Part shown: positions 1 to 7,029 of the stretch, in pieces
How the letters are laid out: every line of letters starts with the position of its first letter
How positions within the stretch are numbered: the first letter of the stretch is position 1
Source of the DNA: JAJZJT01 sp049964655
Lineage (GTDB): Bacteria > Actinomycetota > Acidimicrobiia > Acidimicrobiales > RAAP-2
Assembly (NCBI GenBank): GCA_049964655.1
Contig: JBMFXC010000031.1
Coordinates: 1-27,780, forward strand
Length of the DNA: 27,780 nt
Direction of reading: 5' to 3'
Made by a program: the position numbers and the translations under genes
The notes under the pieces: generated by a model
The model's database searches: none
Seen by the model: only the letters and a program-made list of their open reading frames with translations
What the model was told of the DNA's origin: nothing

Positions 1-42
1 GGACGGCCCGGAGGGCGACCTGGACGGCCCGGAGGACGAGCG
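1..42. repeat. Imperfect 21-bp tandem repeat inside pcrA
   Basis: GGACGGCCCGGAG occurs at 1-13 and again at 22-34, inside two imperfect 21-bp (7-codon) units. It stays in frame and encodes an acidic GPE/DL-rich stretch just before the LGPGEIVRGLLELTGY helix of domain 2B. The array may extend left of the window. Confidence 0.6.
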
Positions 43-868
43 CGCTGACCGAGTGCGCTCGGGGGGCCTCGGCCCAGGGGAGATCGTCCGTGGCCTGCTC
101 GAGCTGACCGGCTACCGCGACCTGCTGCTCGCCGAGGGGACCATCGAAGCACTCGGCCGGGTCGAGAACGTCGATGAGCTGGTCGGCGTGGCCTCCGAGT
201 ACGCCACCGTTGCCGAATTCCTCGAGGCCGCCGCCCTGGTGGCCGACGCCGACGAGCTCGACGGAGATGGCAGCCGGGTGTCGCTGATGACGCTGCACGT
301 GGCCAAGGGGCTCGAGTTCCCCGCCGTGTTCCTCGTGGGCATGGAGGACGGCGTCTTCCCGCATGCGCGGGCGCTCGGCGACCCGGTCGAGCTCGAGGAA
401 GAGCGCCGGCTCTGCTACGTGGGGATCACCCGGGCGAAGCGGCACCTCTTCGTCTCCCATGCGTGGAGCCGCATGCTGTGGGGCTCGCTGTCGAGCAACA
501 TCCCCAGCCGGTTCCTGAACGAGCTCCCCGCCGAGCTCGTCCGTGACGTCGGGTCGACGACGGGCCGATCGTCGCCTGGCGGCGGAGCGCGCCGTTCGCG
601 AGTGGAGGCAGACGACGCCGCCGGGACGCCGGGCCGCACCCGCTTCGGCAGCGGTTCGGCCCCTGCCGGCGACACGAAGGTGCCGGCCACCACGGGAGCC
701 GAGCAGCTGGGGCTGGCCGTCGGCGACCGCGTCGTGCACCGGCAGTGGGGCGAGGGGCGGGTGACCGAGACCCGGGGCAGCGGCAAGCAGGCCGAGGCAA
801 CGGTCGTCTTCCCGGGAGTCGGCCGCAAGCAGCTCCTCCTGCGCATGGCGCCGCTGGTGCGGGCCTGA
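2..868 (+). CDS. pcrA: PcrA/UvrD superfamily 1A DNA helicase, C-terminal part (5' end outside window)
   Basis: ATP-dependent 3'-5' DNA helicase of repair and replication restart; the left edge of the window cuts the gene. The visible 288 residues hold the end of domain 2B and domain 2A. Motif V is TLHVAKGLEFPAVFLVGMED (from about nt 289) and motif VI is EERRLCYVGITRAK (nt 400-441), followed by the usual NIPSRFLNELP. After a low-complexity linker comes a C-terminal GDRVVHRQWGEGRV segment, which is the Tudor-like domain of PcrA/UvrD1 that binds RNA polymerase in other bacteria. A GTG at 53 is not the start, because the frame stays open to the edge and the helicase domain has to extend upstream. 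The first codons encode an acidic Gly/Pro/Glu/Asp-rich insertion. Family assignment is certain; whether it is uvrD1/pcrA or another paralogue rests on the C-terminal domain and on gene order. Confidence 0.93.
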   Translation, partial: DGPEGDLDGPEDERADRVRSGGLGPGEIVRGLLELTGYRDLLLAEGTIEALGRVENVDELVGVASEYATVAEFLEAAALVADADELDGDGSRVSLMTLHVAKGLEFPAVFLVGMEDGVFPHARALGDPVELEEERRLCYVGITRAKRHLFVSHAWSRMLWGSLSSNIPSRFLNELPAELVRDVGSTTGRSSPGGGARRSRVEADDAAGTPGRTRFGSGSAPAGDTKVPATTGAEQLGLAVGDRVVHRQWGEGRVTETRGSGKQAEATVVFPGVGRKQLLLRMAPLVRA

Positions 869-934
869 GCGCGGCGCTCGTCAGGGCGGCTGCACTGTCG
901 GGTCGCCCCGCCCCAGCGGGTATCGGGCTCTGAG

Positions 935-963
935 CGATCGGCCGTGGCTGACGGCCCCGATCG
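935..963. terminator. Hairpin between convergent pcrA and dprE2
   Basis: CGATCGGCCGT (935-945) pairs with ACGGCCCCGATCG (951-963), leaving a two-base bulge and a five-base loop. It sits in the 102-bp gap where the helicase gene and the dprE operon meet tail to tail, so a bidirectional terminator is the natural reading. There is no clear T-run on either side, so it may only be an RNA 3'-end stabiliser. Confidence 0.4.
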
Positions 964-970
964 GTTGGCT

Positions 971-1732
971 TCAGGCGGGCATCCGTCGCCAGAGGGCTCG
1001 GGGTGCGTGGCGCAGCAGGGCGAAGACCCACCGGAGCACCCCGGGCACGTAGACGATCTGGGCGTCGTGCTCGAGGCCCCGGACCACAGCCTCGGCGACG
1101 GCTTCGGGGGTGGTGGCGAACGGGGCCGGTTGCATGCCCTCGGTCATCCGCCCCTTCACGAACCCCGGTCGCACGACCATCACCGACACCCCGGTGCCGG
1201 CGAGCGCGTCGCCGAGCCCCTGGCTGAAGGCGTCGAGGCCCGCCTTCGACGAGCCGTAGACGAAGTTGGCCCGCCGGGCCCGGTCGCCGGCCACCGAGGA
1301 GAGCACCACGAGACGCCCGTACCCCTGGGTGCGCAGCCGGTCGGCGACGGCCACCATGGCGGCGGCGAGGCCGGTGAAGTTCGTCGTGATGACTCGAGCG
1401 GTCGCTACCGGGTCGTGCTCGTCGGCCTCCTGGTCGCCGAGCACCCCGGCTGCCACCAGCACGACGTCGAAGCCCCCGAAGCGGTCGAAGAGCGAGCCGA
1501 CGAGCGCCCGATGTCCCTCGACGTCGGTTGCCTCGAAGGGGACCGTCTCCACCTGCTCGACCCCGGCCGACCGGGCTCGTTCGGCTGCCTCGGCCAGGCG
1601 GGGGCTCTCCCTCCCGGCCAGCACCACCGTCCGGCAGCGCCGGGCTGCCACCGCGTCCACGATGGCCTGGGCGATCTCCGAGGCACCGCCCAGGACGAGG
1701 AGCGACTGCGGTTGTCCGACGGCGTCGATCAT
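971..1732 (-). CDS. dprE2: Decaprenylphosphoryl-2-keto-ribose reductase (DprE2-like SDR)
   Basis: Short-chain dehydrogenase of 253 aa. With DprE1 it epimerises decaprenylphosphoryl-ribose to decaprenylphosphoryl-arabinose (DPA); this enzyme does the NAD(P)H-dependent reduction of the 2-keto intermediate. The nucleotide-binding motif LVLGGASEIAQAIV lies at residues 12-25. The catalytic set is Ser146 (VVLSSVAGDRAR), Tyr159 and Lys163 (FVYGSSKAGLDAF). Length matches mycobacterial DprE2 (about 254 aa). The ATG at 1732 is chosen because AAGGGAG lies about 8 nt upstream; longer in-frame starts would run back into dprE1. It is the last gene of the ubiA-dprE1-dprE2 operon, 61 bp after dprE1. SDRs are easily mis-assigned by sequence alone, but the motif GGASEIA and the direct partnership with dprE1 make this call strong. 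Confidence 0.88.
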   Translation of the reverse strand: MIDAVGQPQSLLVLGGASEIAQAIVDAVAARRCRTVVLAGRESPRLAEAAERARSAGVEQVETVPFEATDVEGHRALVGSLFDRFGGFDVVLVAAGVLGDQEADEHDPVATARVITTNFTGLAAAMVAVADRLRTQGYGRLVVLSSVAGDRARRANFVYGSSKAGLDAFSQGLGDALAGTGVSVMVVRPGFVKGRMTEGMQPAPFATTPEAVAEAVVRGLEHDAQIVYVPGVLRWVFALLRHAPRALWRRMPA

Positions 1733-1793
1733 CTGGGTTGCTCCCTTTGGGTGTCCGCTGCGCCGGAGGCCCGGGCGTGGTGGATGGAAGTGG

Positions 1794-3242
1794 TCACGGG
1801 TGGACGGGGCGTTCTTCGCACAGGCCGAGGCGGCGCCCGAGGTCGGAGCGCAGGACACCCTCGGGGTCTACGCGCGCCCGGGTTGCCTTCCACTCGGAAA
1901 GGCGCGGGTACATGACCTCGACGTGGCGACGCGCCACGCGCGAGTCCTTGGCCAGGTAGATGCGTCCCCCGGCACCGACGACCTCGTCGTCGAGCTCGTC
2001 GAGGAGCCGCCCGAGGCCCGGGTGACCGACCGGGAGGTCGAGAGCGAGCGTCCAGCCGGGCATCGGGAACGAGAGCGGTCCGGGGTCGCCCGGTCCGAAC
2101 CGCTTCAGCACGGCGAGGAACGAGGCCAGACGGACGTCGGCCAGGCGGCCGATGACGTGCCGGACGACCTCGCCCTGGTCGTCGCCCACCACGAACTGGT
2201 ACTGGAGGAACCCTCGGTTGCCGTAGAGGCGGTTCCACGCTGCCACCCCGTCGAGGGGGTGGAAGAACCCGGTCATGTGGTGCGGCCGTCCGACCTCGTG
2301 CCGGGGGGCCTTGCGGAACCACAGCTCGTTGAAGGCGCCGACGGTGAGGGGGTTGAGCAGGCCGCTGGGCGGCGTGACGGGCACCGTGGCCAACGTGCGC
2401 GGCACGAAGGCCCGGGCGCGGCGGGGGTTCGTGCGCAACCTCGCCGGCAGGTCGGCGAGGCGGGCGTGGTCGCCGCGGGTGAGAACCGAGCGGCCCAGGC
2501 GGGCGCCGGTGGCCTGGCAGTCGATCCACGCCACCGAGTAGTGGTAGCCGTCGTCACCGGAGACCATCCGCTCCATCACGTCGTCGAGGTCGCGGGCCCG
2601 CTCGGTGTCGACGAGCAGGTAGCTCGTCTCGACGGGGAGCATGGCGAGGGTGGCCTCGGTGATCACGCCGGTGAGGCCCATGCCTCCGGCCGTGGCCCAG
2701 AACAGCTCCGGGCCGTCTTCGGGGCTGACCGTCACCGTTCCGCTGGGGGTGACGAGCGTGAGCGACAGCACGTGGCTGGCGAAGCTGCCGTCGCGGTGGT
2801 GGTTCTTGCCGTGGATGTCAGCGGCGATGGCGCCGCCGACAGTCACCTGCCGGGTCCCCGGGGTGACCGGGACGAACCAGCCCAGGGGGACGAAGCGCTC
2901 CATGAGCGACTCGAGACTGGTCCCGGCCCGGACGGTGACCCGTCCTGCCGCGAGGTCGACGGCGGTGACCCCGTCCATCCACGTGCCGTCGACCACGACG
3001 CCCCCGCCGTTCTGGGCGGCGTCCCCGTAGCTGCGGCCCATGCCCCTGGCGATCACGCCCCGGCCCGACCCGAGCCGTCCGGCGGCCACGTCGGCCACCA
3101 CGGTGGCGGCGACGTCAGGGTGGACTGCCTCGACGACGTCGGCTGCGCTCGGAGCGGTCCGCCCCCAGCCGGTGAGCAGGGTGCGGACGGGCGTCGGCCG
3201 GAAGGCGTCGGCTGGCGTGGTGGGTGTCGTGGGCGTGCTCAT
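1794..3242 (-). CDS. dprE1: Decaprenylphosphoryl-beta-D-ribose 2'-oxidase (DprE1)
   Basis: FAD-dependent oxidase of 482 aa (VAO/ALO family) that oxidises the 2'-hydroxyl of decaprenylphosphoryl-ribose, the first half of DPA formation for cell-wall arabinan. The FAD-binding domain includes RGMGRSYGDAAQNGG (about 66-80) and AIAADIHGKNHHRDGS (about 138-153), whose His144 corresponds to M. tuberculosis His132. The substrate domain ends with IYLAKDSR; Lys432 is the counterpart of essential Lys418. At the position of Cys387, the residue covalently hit by benzothiazinones, this protein has Ala400 (PGWTLALDLP against PGWNICVDFP recalled for M. tuberculosis). The start ATG lacks a Shine-Dalgarno and lies 13 bp after the ubiA stop, suggesting translational coupling. 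Identity is strongly supported by these motifs and by both neighbours. Confidence 0.93.
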   Translation of the reverse strand: MSTPTTPTTPADAFRPTPVRTLLTGWGRTAPSAADVVEAVHPDVAATVVADVAAGRLGSGRGVIARGMGRSYGDAAQNGGGVVVDGTWMDGVTAVDLAAGRVTVRAGTSLESLMERFVPLGWFVPVTPGTRQVTVGGAIAADIHGKNHHRDGSFASHVLSLTLVTPSGTVTVSPEDGPELFWATAGGMGLTGVITEATLAMLPVETSYLLVDTERARDLDDVMERMVSGDDGYHYSVAWIDCQATGARLGRSVLTRGDHARLADLPARLRTNPRRARAFVPRTLATVPVTPPSGLLNPLTVGAFNELWFRKAPRHEVGRPHHMTGFFHPLDGVAAWNRLYGNRGFLQYQFVVGDDQGEVVRHVIGRLADVRLASFLAVLKRFGPGDPGPLSFPMPGWTLALDLPVGHPGLGRLLDELDDEVVGAGGRIYLAKDSRVARRHVEVMYPRLSEWKATRARVDPEGVLRSDLGRRLGLCEERPVHP

Positions 3243-3262
3243 GCGATGGAGGTGCTCATGCG
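3235..3262 (-). repeat. 11-bp direct repeat joining ubiA stop and dprE1 start
   Basis: On the minus strand CGCATGAGCAC occurs at 3262-3252, across the ubiA stop, and again at 3245-3235, across the dprE1 start, with a 17-bp period. The upstream ATG opens a six-codon frame (MSTSIA) whose TGA overlaps the dprE1 ATG as ATGA. No Shine-Dalgarno precedes dprE1, so ribosomes ending ubiA or this mini-frame probably re-initiate here. Confidence 0.6.
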
Positions 3263-4230
3263 AGGTACAGGCCGACGGCGAAGAGGCCCACCCAGGCCAG
3301 TCCGTAGAGCTGGAGCCGATGGTCGTGGATGGCGAGGTCCTCGGGGGCGGCGCCCTCGCCGGCGTCCAGCAGGCGGACGACGTGGAGGAGCGCGATGACG
3401 AAGGGGACGATGGTCAACTGGAACCAGACCGGGTCGTGGCCCGGGTGGACCTGCGAGGCGCGTTCGAACGCCCACAGGCAGTACGCCGTCGCGGTGACCG
3501 CTGCGGACAAGGTCCGGACGGTGGCGAGGAACGAGGACGAGTAGCTCGCCAAGGCCTGGCGCACCTCACCGTGGTCGGTCTTCGTGGTGGTGAGGAGGTG
3601 CTTCTCCCCCGAGCGCTTGCCCGTGACGACGAGCAGGGACCCGAACGAGGCGACGATGAGGAACCAATTCGACAGGGGCACCCTGGCCGCGACGCCGCCC
3701 GCCACTGCCCGGAGGACGAACCCGGAGCTGACGGCGACCAGGTCGAGGATGGGCTCGTGCTTGATGCCGAGGGAGTAGACGAGGTTGATGGCTCCATAGA
3801 GCCCCATGACGAGGACGAGCCGCCAACCGGCGACCGGCCAGGCGAGCAGCGTTCCGGCGACGAGGAGCACGGTGCCGAGCCCGGCGGCGAGTGGAACGGG
3901 GACGACCCCGGAGGCCACCGGCCGGTACCGCTTGCGGGGGTGGCGCCGGTCGGCGTCGGCGTCGAGGGCGTCGTTCAAGAAGTAGCTGCCCGAGGCGCTG
4001 ACGCAGAAGATGCCGAACTCGGCAGCGGTGCGCCATAGCACGGGGCCGTGGAACAGGACACCGGCCACCCCGGGGGCGACGAAGACGAGCAGGTTTTTCA
4101 GCCACTGGTGAGGGCGGGCCACCCTGAGGAGGCCTGCGGCCAGACCCTGGGGCGCGGGCGCGCTGACGGCGTCGGTGAGACCCTCGGGGTCGATGGGGGT
4201 GGGCAGGGTGTTCTCCGCGTCGAGCGTCAT
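3256..4230 (-). CDS. ubiA: Decaprenyl-phosphate phosphoribosyltransferase (UbiA family)
   Basis: Integral-membrane UbiA prenyltransferase of 324 aa that moves 5-phosphoribosyl from PRPP to decaprenyl phosphate, the committed step of DPA synthesis. The first Asp-rich motif is NDALDADADRRHPRKRYRP (86-104). The second region, GIKHEPILDLVAVSSGFVLR (155-174), has Asp163 and the KHEPILD-VSSGFVLRA-AGG signature of the phosphoribosyl branch rather than of menaquinone or heme UbiA enzymes. Several hydrophobic helices fill the rest. The ATG at 4230 is chosen; longer frames upstream run into the repeat-rich divergent promoter region and encode low-complexity NRPG repeats. It is first in the operon with dprE1 and dprE2, which supports the substrate assignment. 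The phosphatase and arabinosyltransferases that would complete the pathway are not in the window. Confidence 0.9.
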   Translation of the reverse strand: MTLDAENTLPTPIDPEGLTDAVSAPAPQGLAAGLLRVARPHQWLKNLLVFVAPGVAGVLFHGPVLWRTAAEFGIFCVSASGSYFLNDALDADADRRHPRKRYRPVASGVVPVPLAAGLGTVLLVAGTLLAWPVAGWRLVLVMGLYGAINLVYSLGIKHEPILDLVAVSSGFVLRAVAGGVAARVPLSNWFLIVASFGSLLVVTGKRSGEKHLLTTTKTDHGEVRQALASYSSSFLATVRTLSAAVTATAYCLWAFERASQVHPGHDPVWFQLTIVPFVIALLHVVRLLDAGEGAAPEDLAIHDHRLQLYGLAWVGLFAVGLYLA

Positions 4231-4322
4231 GGGTGGGTCCGGTGCCCGACGGTAGCATGGAGCCGTTCGGAGACGACCCCGTCTTGTCAGGCCGGGTCTC
4301 CGAAGTCCGGTCTCCCTGTTGT

Positions 4323-4370
4323 GGTTGCCGGGACGGTTGCCGGGGCGGTTGCCGGGGCGGTTGCCGGACC
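4323..4370. repeat. Four 12-bp tandem repeats in the ubiA / B12-subunit promoter region
   Basis: The unit GGTTGCCGGGGC occurs four times in a row (4323-4334, 4335-4346, 4347-4358, 4359-4370). The middle two are identical; the first ends GGGAC and the last GGACC. The array lies in the 193-bp divergent intergenic region, upstream of both genes. A 12-bp period is not a whole number of helical turns, so it may be slippage rather than stacked operators. Confidence 0.8.
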
Positions 4371-4409
4371 GCTCGGGCCCCGGCTGGCGCCGTCGGGGTA
4401 GGCCGCGCT

Positions 4410-4415
4410 TAGTAT
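4410..4415 (+). promoter_or_regulatory. -10 element for a leaderless B12-subunit mRNA
   Basis: TAGTAT ends 8 nt before the GTG at 4424, and no Shine-Dalgarno lies between. Transcription starting 6-9 nt after a -10 box would begin at or next to the start codon. No TTGACA-like -35 is seen. The same arrangement recurs elsewhere in the window. Confidence 0.55.
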
Positions 4416-4423
4416 CGGGCTCC

Positions 4424-4846
4424 GTGAGACGCCCGTACCGAGTCGTCGTGGCCAAGCCGGGGCTGGACGGCCACGACCGCGGTGCGAAGGTGATCGCCCT
4501 GGCCCTGCGGGACGCCGGCTTCGAGGCCATCTACACGGGGCTCCACCAGACCCCCGAACAGGTGGTCCGGGCGGTGGTCGAGGAGGACGCCGACGCAGTG
4601 GGCCTGTCGCTGCTGTCGGGGGCCCACCTCACGCTCGTCCCCCGGGTGGTCGAGGGGCTACGAGCCGCCGGCCGTGACGACGTGCTCGTCTTGGTGGGTG
4701 GCATCATCCCCGAGGCGGACATCCCCGTCCTGAAGGAGCACGGGGTCGCCGCAGTGTTCACCCCGGGGACGCCGCTCCCCGCCATCGGCGCGTGGTTGGC
4801 TGACGCGCTCGACGCCCGGGAGGAAGGGGCGGACGCGGCGCGCTGA
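4424..4846 (+). CDS. Stand-alone B12-binding subunit of an acyl-CoA mutase (methylmalonyl-CoA mutase C-terminal type)
   Basis: Protein of 140 aa that folds as a cobalamin-binding Rossmann domain and would carry adenosylcobalamin for a separate catalytic subunit. The B12 signature DxHxxG is LDGHDRGAKVIA (14-25), with His17 as lower axial cobalt ligand. GLSLLSGAH and LVLVGGIIP follow as the other cofactor loops. The length equals small subunits of two-part mutases: archaeal-type methylmalonyl-CoA mutase, or IcmB of isobutyryl-CoA mutase. The large subunit is not in the window, so the exact substrate is open. The GTG at 4424 is preferred over an ATG at 4319, which would add a low-complexity leader made of the 12-bp repeats. 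The following sucCD would take the succinyl-CoA product onward, which favours methylmalonyl-CoA. Confidence 0.87.
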   Translation: MRRPYRVVVAKPGLDGHDRGAKVIALALRDAGFEAIYTGLHQTPEQVVRAVVEEDADAVGLSLLSGAHLTLVPRVVEGLRAAGRDDVLVLVGGIIPEADIPVLKEHGVAAVFTPGTPLPAIGAWLADALDAREEGADAAR

Positions 4847-4919
4847 CGGAGGGCACGGGTCCGGACGAGGCGCAGCTCCCGGGCGAGGGAGCAGCGGCGG
4901 GCGATGTGGTGGTAGGCGG

Positions 4920-4949
4920 ACCGGAGGCGGCGTCGAGCCGCCCTCCGGT
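4920..4949 (+). promoter_or_regulatory. Hairpin upstream of sucC
   Basis: ACCGGAGG-CGGC (4920-4931) pairs with GCCG-C-CCTCCGGT (4937-4949) around a five-base loop with one bulged C: 12 base pairs, ending 36 nt before the sucC GTG. It could end the preceding transcript (no T-run follows) or be a leader structure of sucCD. The sequence does not decide between them. Confidence 0.45.
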
Positions 4950-4985
4950 GGTGGCCGACGAGGAGACTGAGGAGAGGAACGCAAC

Positions 4986-6134
4986 GTGGACCTGTTCGAG
5001 TACCAGGGCAAGCAGTACTTCGCCCGCTTCGGGATCCCCATCTCCCCCGGCGGGGTCGCCGACACGGTCGACGAGGCCGTGGCCCAGGCCGACGCCGCCG
5101 GCTACCCCGTCGTCGTCAAGGCGCAGGTGAAGGTGGGCGGCCGCGGCAAGGCCGGCGGGGTCAAGCTGGCCGCCAACGCAGACGAGGTCCGAACGCACGC
5201 CGGGAACATCCTCGGGCTCGACATCAAAGGGCACGTGGTCAAGCGACTGTGGATCGAGCACGCCTCGGACATCGCCCGCGAGTACTACGCCAGCTTCACG
5301 CTGGACCGCAGTGCCAAGTGCCACCTCGGCATGCTGTCGGCCGAAGGCGGGGTCGAAATCGAGGAGGTGGCGGCGACCAACCCCGATGCCATCGCCACCC
5401 TGCGGGTCAACCCCGTCGACGGACTCGGCCTCGACGAGGCCCGCGCCTGGGTCGCCCGTGCCGGCCTCGACGAGGAGGCGCGAGAGCAGGCCGCCGAGCT
5501 ACTGGTCAAGCTGTACACCTGTTACACGGAGGGTGACTGCGACCTCGCCGAGATCAACCCGCTCATCCTCACCCCCGACGGCCGGGTCCACGCCCTCGAC
5601 GCCAAGGTCACCCTCGACGCCAACGCCACCTACCGGCACCCCGAGTGGGCCGAGTTCGAGGGCAGCGACGTCGAGGACGAGCGCGAAGCCCGGGCGAAGG
5701 CTCGCGGGCTCAACTACATCGGCCTCGACGGCACGGTCGGCATCATCGCCAACGGTGCCGGGCTGGCCATGAGCACCCTCGACGTGGTCAACCAGGTCGG
5801 TGGCGCGGCGGCGAACTTCCTCGACATCGGAGGGGGTGCCAACGCCGACGTGATGGCTGCCGCTCTCGAGGTCATCAACTCCGACCCCAAGGTGCGGGCG
5901 ATCTTCGTCAACATCTTCGGGGGGATCACCCGTGTCGACGAGGTGGCCAAGGGCGTGCTCGAGGCCCTCTCCCGCGTCGACATCGGATCGCCGATCGTGC
6001 TCCGGCTCGACGGCACGAACGCCGAAGCCGGCCGGGCCATCCTGGCCGACCACCTCTCGGACCGTCTGGTCGCCGAGCCGACCATGCTCGATGCCGCACG
6101 CCGTGTGGTCGCACTTGCAGGAGGCCAGTCATGA
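4986..6134 (+). CDS. sucC: Succinyl-CoA synthetase beta subunit (ADP/GDP-forming)
   Basis: ATP-grasp subunit of 382 aa that, with SucD, interconverts succinyl-CoA and succinate with substrate-level phosphorylation in the TCA cycle. The N-terminus MDLFEYQGKQYFARFGIP is typical, as are KAQVKVGGRGKAGGVK (about 45-60) in the nucleotide site, EINPLI as the magnesium-site strand, and GGGANADV and NIFGGITRVD in the C-terminal ligase domain. Near-standard length. GTG start with GAGGAGAGG a few bases upstream. The stop overlaps the sucD start by four bases (ATGA). The adjacent B12 mutase subunit suggests use in propionate or branched-chain acyl-CoA disposal as well as in the cycle. Confidence 0.97.
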   Translation: MDLFEYQGKQYFARFGIPISPGGVADTVDEAVAQADAAGYPVVVKAQVKVGGRGKAGGVKLAANADEVRTHAGNILGLDIKGHVVKRLWIEHASDIAREYYASFTLDRSAKCHLGMLSAEGGVEIEEVAATNPDAIATLRVNPVDGLGLDEARAWVARAGLDEEAREQAAELLVKLYTCYTEGDCDLAEINPLILTPDGRVHALDAKVTLDANATYRHPEWAEFEGSDVEDEREARAKARGLNYIGLDGTVGIIANGAGLAMSTLDVVNQVGGAAANFLDIGGGANADVMAAALEVINSDPKVRAIFVNIFGGITRVDEVAKGVLEALSRVDIGSPIVLRLDGTNAEAGRAILADHLSDRLVAEPTMLDAARRVVALAGGQS

Positions 6135-7021
6135 GCATCTTCGTCGACGAGACCACCAAGGTCGTCATCCAGGGCGTCAGCCCCACCAGCCAGGGCCTCT
6201 ACCACGGCTTGCGCAACCGGACGTACGGCACCCAGGTCGTGGCCGGGACCAACCCCAAGCGGGGAGGCGAGGAGATCGAAGGCATCCCGGTGTTCGCCAC
6301 CGTCGCCGAGGCGGTGGAGGCCACGGGGGCCAACGCCTCCTTCATCTCGGTCCCGCCACCGTTCGCCGCCGACGCCGTGCTCGAAGCCGCCGCCGCCGGC
6401 GTCCCCTTCGTCGTGTGCATCACCGAAGGCATCCCCGCCCAGGACGAAGCCCTTGCCTACAACCGCCTGGTGCGGGACTTCCCCGGCACCCGTCTCCTCG
6501 GGCCCAACTGCCCCGGGATCATCTCGCCCGGCAAGTGCAACATCGGCATCACCTCGGGTGACATCGCGTTGGCCGGCGGCCCGGTGGGGATCGTCAGTCG
6601 GTCGGGGACCCTGACCTACCAGGCGCTCCACGAGCTCTCCCAGCAGGGCATCGGCCAGACCACCTGCGTCGGCATCGGGGGCGACCCGGTGCCCGGCACG
6701 AGCTTCATCGACTGCCTCCGTGCTTTCGAGGACGACCCCGACACCCGAGCCGTGATGATGATCGGCGAGATCGGGGGCTCCGCCGAGGAGGAGGCGGCCG
6801 AGTTCATCGCCGCGTCGATGACCAAGCCGGTCGTCTCCTACATCGCCGGGGTGACCGCGCCCCCGGGCCGCAAGATGGGCCACGCTGGCGCCATCATCTC
6901 CGGCTCGAAGGGCACCGCTCAGGCCAAGATGCAGGCGCTCGCCGAGGCCGGCGTCACCGTCGCCCAGAACCCCACCGAAGCCGGCGAGGCCATGGTGGAC
7001 GTCGTCCGAAAGCTCGGCTGA
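6131..7021 (+). CDS. sucD: Succinyl-CoA synthetase alpha subunit
   Basis: Protein of 296 aa; binds CoA in an N-terminal Rossmann domain and carries the phosphohistidine intermediate. The N-terminus SIFVDETTKVVIQGVSPTSQG includes the CoA loop, which reads GVSPTSQG where many homologues have GITGxxG. GTNPKRGGEEIEGIPVF and LLGPNCPGIISPG follow. The active-site His251 lies in MGHAGAIISG and the nearby EIGGSAEEEAAEFI is typical. Start ATG overlaps the sucC stop. Length is normal for the family. Translationally coupled to sucC and followed 8 bp later by a HAD phosphatase. Confidence 0.97.
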   Translation: MSIFVDETTKVVIQGVSPTSQGLYHGLRNRTYGTQVVAGTNPKRGGEEIEGIPVFATVAEAVEATGANASFISVPPPFAADAVLEAAAAGVPFVVCITEGIPAQDEALAYNRLVRDFPGTRLLGPNCPGIISPGKCNIGITSGDIALAGGPVGIVSRSGTLTYQALHELSQQGIGQTTCVGIGGDPVPGTSFIDCLRAFEDDPDTRAVMMIGEIGGSAEEEAAEFIAASMTKPVVSYIAGVTAPPGRKMGHAGAIISGSKGTAQAKMQALAEAGVTVAQNPTEAGEAMVDVVRKLG

Positions 7022-7029
7022 GCAGGCCT

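Noticed and set aside
1266..3398. A 710-codon plus-strand open frame antisense to dprE1/dprE2
   Set aside because: It encodes low-complexity His/Asp/Gly/Arg-rich sequence without domains and is the GC-driven shadow of two well-supported minus-strand genes.
4319..4423. Earlier ATG start for the B12-binding subunit
   Set aside because: It would translate the 12-bp repeats as a PGRL-type leader and lie upstream of the TAGTAT box; the domain begins right after the GTG at 4424.
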